Shown: piece by piece, positions 57,212-64,000 of the stretch
Layout of the letters: every line of letters starts with the position of its first letter
Numbering within the stretch: position 1 is the first letter of the stretch
Origin: Seminavis robusta
Lineage: Eukaryota; Bacillariophyta; Bacillariophyceae; Naviculales; Naviculaceae
DNA: 64,000 bases
Direction: 5' to 3'
Assembly (NCBI GenBank): GCA_903772945.1
Contig: CAICTM010000044.1
Coordinates: 1 to 64,000, forward strand
Translations under genes and position numbers: made by a program
Notes under the pieces: generated by a model
What the model was told of the DNA's origin: nothing
Database searches by the model: none
The model's input: only the letters and a program-made list of their open reading frames with translations

Positions 57212-58330
57212 ATGACGGACCCCGAGACGCAAGCCAAGATTGACGCTGCCTTGGATGCAGCATTGGATGATTTGGATGACAGCGATGAGGAAGAGGAGGA
57301 ACAGTTCGCCGATGCCAGGCAATCACCCGACGAGATCACAGAAACCGCTCCCAAAAATAGTGTGGAAGATCCTCCTCCTGCTACGAGTACTGCTACCAAT
57401 TCTGCGGCAACTGCACAGTCGGACACCCAACCACCCGTCGTGGATCAAATGGACCATTTGATGCAGCAGTTACTACAAGGAGGAGGAGATGGGGAAGACG
57501 AAATGTTGGGTCATTTTCTACAAGCCATGCAATCCCAACTGGGACAACTCCAAAATCTCGAAACTGGACCCAAAACGCCTCGACCATCCACCGTCGTTCC
57601 ACCTCCACCTACTACAACCGGAAATACCGATGCCGATATTGATCAAACGCTCAATTCGCTCTTTGAAAATCTACAACAACAAGCCAAAGACACAACTACC
57701 AATACTTCTACCAATAACAATAACAATTCCACGGAAACAACATCAGAACTCGACATGCTACAAGAAATGATGCAACAACTGGGGACTACTATTGGAAACG
57801 ATAATGATGATGGAAATACAGATGGAGCCGATGCCCTGATCGATGGAATGATGCAACAATTATTGTCCAAAGAACTCATGTACGAACCCATGAAATCCGT
57901 CACGGAAAAATTTCCGCAATGGCTGGAAGATCACAAAGACAAATTACCACCCACACAATACACCAGTCGCTGTCAACAATACAAATGCTTTCAAAAATTG
58001 GTGCATGCCTACGATACCGAACCCGACAATACACCACTGCTCATGAAACTCATGCAAGACGTTCAAGAGTACGTATTGTCTTTTTTGTGTTGCGTTTGAT
58101 TGATTGATTGATTGATTCTCTTTTTTATTATTTGTTTTGTCTGTCATTCCACTCACACTCCACTATCAACGTTGGACATGTATGTGTTACGTATTAGATT
58201 TGGGCAGCCTCCCGTAGAGATTGTGCAAGATATTGCACCCGGACTGGAATTTGATGCAGAGGGGGTCCCCAAAATGGAGAGTGCCATGCCACCCTTCCTG
58301 GCGGGAGATGAAGAGTGTCGGATCATGTAA
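57212..58330 (+). CDS. PEX19: Peroxin 19 (PEX19)
   Basis: Cytosolic chaperone and receptor for peroxisomal membrane proteins, 329 residues from two exons (57212-58068 and 58198-58330; 129-bp GT-AG intron). The N-terminus is acidic (AALDDLDDSDEEEEE), as is usual for the PEX3-binding half. The middle is low-complexity Thr/Asn/Gln. The C-terminal domain has MYEPMKSVTEKFPQWLEDHK, YKCFQKLVHAYD and, joined across the intron, FGQPPVEIVQDIAPGLEFD. The protein ends in CRIM, a CaaX box for farnesylation as in yeast and human PEX19. The splice ga|a restores Glu before the FGQPP block. Confidence 0.93.
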
Positions 58331-59292
58331 ACGTAGCGTATTGTACTACAGTACGGTATGATCAGGAACCTTTTATTTTAAAAAAAGCATGACAATAAGC
58401 AGCACCGTCGCAACTCTTAAAACGAATTTATCATGGACTCGCATGCTGTTGGCAAGCCAGCAACAGCATCATAGACTACCGGTAGCTAGCTACGGTAGAG
58501 TACTGTACAAGGATCAGAAACGAAACCTTATAAATCGATCCTCTCGGTATATGCATACTTTAGAGCTCTTACAGTACCGTATCGCACCTTCTACTGGTTG
58601 TCTTCCCCCATTCCAACTCGAGCCACGGGCTGGACAACCTCTTTCGCCTTCATCGCAGCAAACCGTGTTGGGCTGATGGAGGTACTAACTAGTACTACTA
58701 TTAAATAGTACCGTACCGTAGCTAGCAGAAGCAGATCCGAACACGTACTATTAATTAATAGTACGAAAGCTCGTACCGGTACGTGCCGGTACAGTACAGT
58801 AATTTGTTTGTCATCGTCCGGGACTGACGTTCCCAACCAGAGTATGTATTGCGTTGGAAAGAGAAGCGAGGAGAATATCTCATTCCAGAAGTTGGGCAAT
58901 CAATTGGATAAATTGACGCACGTTATTGACCCCAACTACCCTTTTATGTTTTAAGAATGTGGGTGGCGGAGAACACAATTCTACGGAGGTCGAGAAAAAC
59001 GTTTTCAGGAAGAAATTGAGTGACCATTGACCACCATGACCACGCACCATTTCCTTGTCTTCTGTCCTCTTCTACCGGTATCTGTCACCCTCTCTTACTT
59101 TACTTTACTTCACTTTACTTTACTTCAAGCTAGTCTCCCTCAGCAGCGGCCACAACGACGACGACCAAGCTCTTCCTTCGCCGCAGCTAGCTAGCAAGAG
59201 TCCAATCCGTAGAAGTTGTTATAGCAGCAGACCCCGTGTGGCTGAACGCTTAGTATTGTATCGACCAAACTCAACAACATACCGGTACCTTC
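58331..59292. other. Intergenic region with palindromes and CTTTA repeats
   Basis: TACCGGTA-type palindromes at about 58478, 58775, 59080 and 59281. Inverted pairs built on TAGTACTATTAA lie at 58690-58765. A run of ACTTT/ACTTC units at 59096-59128 precedes the next gene. No gene recognised. Confidence 0.5.
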
Positions 59293-60237
59293 ATGACCTC
59301 CGTGGCAACACCGGACAGTAAACATAGTGTTCTCATGCCTGATGATCCCAGCATGCAGTTGACTCGGGCAGAACTGGAGCGCAGCCGTGCCATAAAGTGT
59401 GCTGTTGAAGCGAACCCGGAACTGGATAATTTGACAGATTACATGTATGTGCAATATGCATTTGCTTCTGAATCCAACGAAACAATTGAAGCCATTTGTC
59501 AGCGAGTGTATGCCATGCAGTGCTTCTACAAAGAGTACAACATAACCCATGGAGATGCCATGGAGGCAGGCGAGTTCTTCTATCAGCTGACTATGCTGCA
59601 GCCAGGTCTCCATGTGGCGGTAGAACCGTTGGTTTCCACAAGCAACTACATGTTCATGGTCGATGTTGCGTGTTACCAACCAGATAAAGTACGGATGGAC
59701 AAAGAGTTGCAGATTTTCATGGCTGGGTGGCATACTCTCTATCAATGCCTCTTTCCCAACTTTGCGGCAATGCGGGCTGGATTTACACAACTCTGCGAGT
59801 GTATGGATAGTGGCTTCATCAACTTTGACAGTGTTGTGACTCAAAAACAGATTCACGAATTGTACATACCCTACCCCAAGACCCACAAGGAAGACTTCTT
59901 TCTCAACTCTCCAACTTCAGTCAACACACTTTGGGCCATGTTCAAGCCATACCTTCCAGAGAGGATCAGGAATGCTATGCACCTTGGGCACAAAGTGAGA
60001 GGGTTTGAAGGGAGGAGAGTTGATGTTCTTTACAAGCAACCAACTCCAGAGGTGAGTTCTTAAATCCAGGTAGCTCTCTGTGGCGTGCTTGTTCCAGGGC
60101 ATATCATCACTTATTCATTTTTGCTTTGACAGGATGGGAGACAAAGGATGTGTGTCAAAGTTTATGAATTGACGCAACTTCGATTCAAGAATGAAGCCAG
60201 TTTCAGCCTAGAAGGAGCCTCCGTAATATCAAACTGA
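59293..60237 (+). CDS. CRAL-TRIO (Sec14-like) domain protein
   Basis: Lipid-binding or transfer protein, 287 residues, two exons (59293-60051 and 60133-60237; 81-bp GT-AG intron). The fold order is visible: an N-terminal helical part with EANPELDNLTDYMYVQYAF; a lipid-domain core with AAMRAGFTQLCECMDSGFINF; and NSPTSVNTLWAMFKPYLPERIRNAMHLG, matching the 'N(s)P..f..lw..vkpfL....r.ki' end of CRAL-TRIO domains. Many short single-domain members of this kind occur in diatoms. The usual CRAL-TRIO N-terminal domain is short or absent. Ligand unknown. Confidence 0.65.
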
Positions 60238-61304
60238 TGATTGAGCCATCTCTGTTCAAGGATCAATTGTCTGATGCCAGCATGCTACGATACTTGGTTT
60301 AATGTTGAGGTGATAATTAGCTGGGAGACTACAAGTAGTTCCTTGGGCGGCTATCATCCTTGGTGCCCTCTCGAAAAAACTGCTCCACACTGTCAACGTG
60401 TGACAATGTCATGTTGCTGTTTCGGGAGCTGCAGCGCAGCCCAAGGTAGAGTCTTCCGAAGCATCGCTCTATCTTCTTGGTCCAACAAACAAAACGATCA
60501 GAAAGAGACCTCACAATCCCAGAAATCTCTTTTACCGTGGTCGACTCGGATTCAAACGTGTTTCTTCAGCTTTTATTGATGGATCCTGTCGTCTACGTCT
60601 TAGCTGGCATACGGTAGGCTAAGCTGTGCTCGCTACTGGACAGCAACGACCAAGCAAGCGGCCCGTTGCACCAAACTGGGATGTCCTTGACCAAACGGAT
60701 ACAATACTGTATCGCATAACTAGACTACTAGCTTGCTAGTCCGAGGAGCCTGAGGATAGGGAAATTTTTACCGCGTCTCTGACTGTACTCGTTATCAGTG
60801 ATTTAGGAGTCCACCAGCTCTATCACTCGAGACTTTTACCGGCTCTTGAACTTTCCACTATTTGGGCAGGATCGGATAGCCCGAAGCAGTTGGGAAATAA
60901 ATGCTGTGATACGACCCCTATCCTTTGTTGGTTAGTCTAGCGTTAGTATCGGTACCCATTGGCTTCCGTCGTGACGGTGACTTAAAATGGAGTCGAGCCA
61001 ACTTTGGGGCGTTGCTTTGTCGCCGTGGACTTGATGTGTTGGAAATACCGTACCAAGCTGCAATAGTGTAGCTACAGGTCAACCGATACCGGTAGCTACC
61101 GTATCTACTAGAGTAACGCGGTGGCCGACCCCCACCATCAAGGCTATGGTCGCTATGGTACCTACTAGCTAGCTAGTACTGGTACTGTACTGTACTAGTA
61201 AGTCAGTTGACCGGCGTTTGTCTGCACCCATCCCTGCCTGTTAATTGGAGCCATTCAATCGTGAGGGCATTCTCCCAAACTAATAGTATCATTACCAAGC
61301 AACG
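60238..61304. other. Intergenic region
   Basis: No gene recognised. TACCGGTA at about 61086 and a CTAGCTAGCTAGTACTGGTAC run at 61165-61190. Longer frames here lack motifs or splice support. Confidence 0.45.
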
Positions 61305-62416
61305 ATGGACGGAAACACTGGAAACTCCAAGCGCAAACGAGATGAAGAAGAGGACGACACTGCTGCAGATATTCCCGCTGCAGGTGTGGCTGCCGACACG
61401 CCGAGAGGGAATACTCCTCGGCCTGACATTGCCTCCCCCAGTGCTCGATTCGGTTCCGCCGTCAAAGGGCGCTGTCCTCGTGGGCTTTGGTGCTCGACAG
61501 CGTGAACTTGTTGCGACAGTGGAGGTTCCTTATAAGACCCAGAGCAACATGCCTCGATTTCCAGGAGCGTCCCTCAATGGTGCATGACTTTAAATCCGAC
61601 CCTAATTTAGGGTCGGTTTGGGGAATCCGTCCCTAAATATAGGGACGGTTTCAAAACCCGACCCTAAAACGAAACCCGACCCTAAATTAGGGACGTTTTT
61701 TCAGAAACCGTCCGTATTTTTAGGGTCGGTTTCGAAACCCGACCCTAATATTGGTGCGTTTTCAATGTATTTACCAGGCAGTCCCGTTTCTATTTAGGGA
61801 CGTTTTTCAAACCCGACCCTAAAACGAAACCCGACCCTAAATTAGGGATGGTTTTTCAGAAACCGTCCCTATTTTTCAGAAAACGTCCCTATTTTTAGGG
61901 TCGGTTTCGAAACCCGACCCTAAAGGGAATCCGACCCTAAATCCGACCCTATTTTAGGGTCGGTTTCATGCACGATTGAGGAACCCTCCAGAGGTGGTAG
62001 AAGGGAGCATCTGCCTCAAGGGACAGGCCACTGAGCGAACCTCGTACGTGGGCGACTGTGCATCAATTTTTATGGATTTGAATTGCAATGGCCACTATTT
62101 CCATACTAGAGGCACCAAGGAAGAACCCTGGAGATTCTTTGGGCTTCCTCTAGCTGCTGTCATGTGCAAGCACACTCAACTAGGAGGGACAAGCGAGACC
62201 TACGAGGAAAATAAGCAATACCTGCTGGTTCACCCGCTTTCCTCTGACGAAGAAGACGGCGGCAGCGACGACGATAACGGCACCGGACAACAATCATTCA
62301 ATATCCCCGCCGCAAAATTCAACATGGTGGATGTGCCGCCACCGCCTCGTCGGCTTGAAAAGGGAAGCTTTAAGATGCCAGGCTTCGTGCACACCATCCC
62401 AATTTCGGATTCTTAA
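61305..62416 (+). pseudogene. Unknown gene split by a hairpin-array element
   Basis: I do not recognise the family. The first part starts at ATG 61305 (MDGNTGNSKRKRDEEEDDTA, a nuclear-type basic/acidic start). It stays open to 61505 and apparently continues in another frame to about 61585 (YKTQSNMPRFPGASLNG). After the element at 61572-61981 an open frame runs to a stop at 62414-62416. That piece has SICLKGQATERTSYVGDCAS, FFGLPLAAVMCKHTQLGG, an acidic run SSDEEDGGSDDDNG, and ends HTIPISDS. The open frames on both sides and their similar base composition suggest one gene that was split. Alternatively they are two unrelated ORFs. Confidence 0.4.
61572..61981. mobile_element. Hairpin-array MITE-like element (CCGACCCTAAA family)
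   Basis: 410 bp with 15-bp inverted ends (CCTCAATGGTGCATG at 61572, and its reverse complement with one mismatch ending at 61981). The inside is built almost entirely of alternating direct and inverted copies of CCGACCCTAAA/TTTAGGGTCGG and a sister version CCGTCCCTAAA/TTTAGGGACGG. No coding potential. It sits between two pieces of open reading frame. Confidence 0.65.
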
Positions 62417-63010
62417 GTATGCCCGCTTGGATTCGAATTGGCTGCTTTGGCACCAGGAAGTGTGTCGAGCAGCGAGAGGGGTCTACAATCGATATCTGCA
62501 GGCCATTGATATTATTTGGGGCGATTTGCCTCGGCAGTCTATCTGCCTGAGCCCTCACCCCCTTTACCTCGGCAGTCTATCTGCCTGAGCCCTCTACCCC
62601 TTTACCTCGGCAGGTAAACTGCCTGAGTTCTCAACCCCTTTAATGCTATTTCCTATTTCCTATTACCTCGGCAGTCTATCTGCCTGAGCCCCCCACCCCT
62701 TTTTTGGCAAATATTCTGTCTGTGGGATCCCCTGGTTTCCTGTCTGTGGGATCCCCCTCGTTTTGGTGAAGCCAGGGTATAGGGTCAAGATTACATGGTT
62801 GCCACTTGCCACCGCAGCCATTTTTTGGAACTTGCCACTTGCCGCATCGATCCATCGATCCATCGAACCAACAGCCATCGATCTCGACAATAGACATCAA
62901 CCGCATACTAGTAGTAAGCTCAACAAGCACCAGCCAGCTACTTGTACAGCCATCCAGAGACAAGGACCATTCATCAAGGCACCAACCGGGGTGACAAGCA
63001 ACAAGCAACC
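62417..63010. repeat. Tandem ACCTCGGCAG units and upstream region
   Basis: Four units of about 37 bp (near 62529, 62566, 62604 and 62666) contain ACCTCGGCAGTCTATCTGCC, or GGTAAACTGCC in the third, with an inverted GGCAG/CTGCC pair in each. Two direct copies of CTGTCTGTGGGATCCCC follow at 62710-62757. A CATCGATC run lies at 62847-62885. The third unit is the one shared with 33229-33268. Confidence 0.75.
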
Positions 63011-63700
63011 ATGCCTGTCAAGTACGGAACACCTGCTTATCGCAGGAAGATTGAAGCCAATCGGCGATCCAAACAGAAAAAGTAGGCACAACAAACAGAC
63101 AAGGAACGGCAGGCTGAGTTGAAAGTCAAAAGAGAATCCATGCAGAAGCATCGAGAACAACAATCTATCGAAGAATATGAGATTGCCAAAATAAAGGATC
63201 GAGATAGGAAACGGATCCGCCGCTTAAAGAATGAATTCTTTGATGCTGAAGCACACAATTTCAACGACAAACAGCTCTGCATTGATCGAGCTTTGGAAAT
63301 AAACAAGATAAAGGTTCAGCTGAAGATGGAGCGACAGAAGCTGCAGAAGCTACGTGGTGTTGAAGACCTAGAAAACTCTTTAAATAGAGGATGGCTGAAA
63401 GCTCAGCTTGCAGAACTGACAGAACAGGCAAAGAAAGACCACGCAATCTTAGAGCATGATTGGGACGAAAGGGTACAGAAACTCTTTGGCAAGGATCCGG
63501 GTTTCTTCCAAGTAGAGTTCAGCATATTTGAACATACGCATGATAGAAAGAAGATTGCGCAAGAGAGGAGAGATAGTGCAACGAATCATGATCTACAACT
63601 TGAGCGGGTTAAAAAATCACTCGACAAAGCACATTGTGCCCGCCATACTCTGCTGTGGCGGAGAAATGTATTGCCAGCGATTCTAGAGAAATATGGCTAA
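63011..63700 (+). CDS. Coiled-coil hypothetical protein with in-frame TAG
   Basis: The frame opens at ATG 63011 (MPVKYGTPAYRRKIEANRRS), meets TAG at 63083-63085 (codon 25), then stays open in the same frame to a stop at 63698-63700, a further 204 codons. The downstream part is rich in Lys, Glu, Arg and Gln with heptad-like Leu spacing (EEYEIAKIKDRDRKRIRRLK and onward). It looks like a coiled coil. I do not recognise the family. The first downstream ATG is at 63140. A 17-nt GTAGGC...AACAG at 63082-63098 looks like an intron in miniature, but is far too short. Options are a nonsense mutation, a sequencing error, or readthrough. It lies within the repeat family that covers the window end. Confidence 0.45.
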
Positions 63701-63847
63701 ATGAAATGCTTATGGTATTGTGCTATTGTGGATGTATTGGCAAGTGGTCGACCTAACAATTCTCGAGATTCTCCTCTTTGTATTCCAATCGTGGATTTGC
63801 TCTATAAATTATAAATCAGCCACAAGTTGCTTGCAGGAGGTGGTCGT

Positions 63848-64000
63848 CCTTCTTCTATCTGTCTTTCTGCCGAGGTATCGCAGCTCCCGCTGACTTATTT
63901 TCTATTTTCTATTTTCTATTTCTATTTCCTATTTCCTATTTCCTATTCCGGTAAGCCAAAAGTATGAGGATAGAGATAGTCATAAGCCAACAAAACTGAA
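63848..64000 (+). repeat. Dispersed repeat with ACCTCGGCAG-type ends, copy 2 (right part)
   Basis: Matches 30096-30146 and 30451-30530 in inverted orientation. CTGCCGAGGT lies at 63867-63876. A run of TTTCTATTTTC/CCTATTT units at 63895-63948 joins the two matching blocks. The copy is cut by the window edge. Its other end is near 62604. Confidence 0.65.

Noticed and set aside
61590-61970. CCCTAA/TTAGGG words as an internal telomere
   Set aside because: The words are part of longer palindromes (CCGACCCTAAA) and never form a tandem CCCTAA run.
63082-63098. 17-nt GT...AG intron that would remove the TAG
   Set aside because: Too short to be spliced by any known spliceosome, and its removal would change the frame.

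Overview
This window is nuclear DNA of a diatom, most likely a raphid pennate; I cannot fix the species. The evidence is short GT-AG introns (73-231 bp) in clearly eukaryotic genes, plastid precursors with a signal peptide ending in an A-F type cleavage motif (arginyl-tRNA synthetase and a PsbP-like lumen protein), Ser/Pro- and Thr/Pro-rich secreted proteins, a ShK-type prolyl 4-hydroxylase, and intergenic DNA full of TACCGGTA and CTAG palindromes.

Left part (1-12.2 kb) is a repeat-rich accessory block: a dead cytochrome P450, a hairpin-array MITE-like element at its 5' end, and an imperfect inverted repeat (about 3.0 kb and 10.9 kb) that brackets a broken P-loop NTPase plus PD-(D/E)XK nuclease gene of the Crinkler/CR type. 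A 4.7-kb Ty3/gypsy element lies inside that gene. Single-base indels are very common here, so part of the damage may be sequence error.

Middle (12.2-30 kb) is gene-dense: pyruvate kinase, a 1,656-residue Gln-rich protein with two Cys/His fingers, a kexin-like protease, mitochondrial ribosomal protein bS6, a secreted M12-type metalloprotease, a PsbP-like lumen protein and a BTB-BACK protein. From 30 to 33.3 kb there is satellite-like DNA inside a dispersed repeat family that returns inverted at 62.6-64 kb.

Right part (33.5-60.3 kb) holds a WLM-domain protease, an NAD-dependent epimerase/dehydrogenase, a LINE remnant, prolyl 4-hydroxylase, a 15-exon gene for a 1,448-residue secreted protein of unknown family, a membrane protein with four Cys-rich repeats, a REEP/DP1 protein, arginyl-tRNA synthetase, PEX19 and a CRAL-TRIO-like protein. 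From 61.3 kb the DNA turns accessory again: a gene split by a second hairpin-array element and a coiled-coil ORF with an in-frame TAG.

The genes do not form one pathway. Several house-keeping genes are divergent pairs with short shared upstream regions (bS6m/metalloprotease, WLM/epimerase, ArgRS/PEX19). Exon joins were worked out by eye from splice sites and reading frame; family names rest on motif recognition, since no search could be run.
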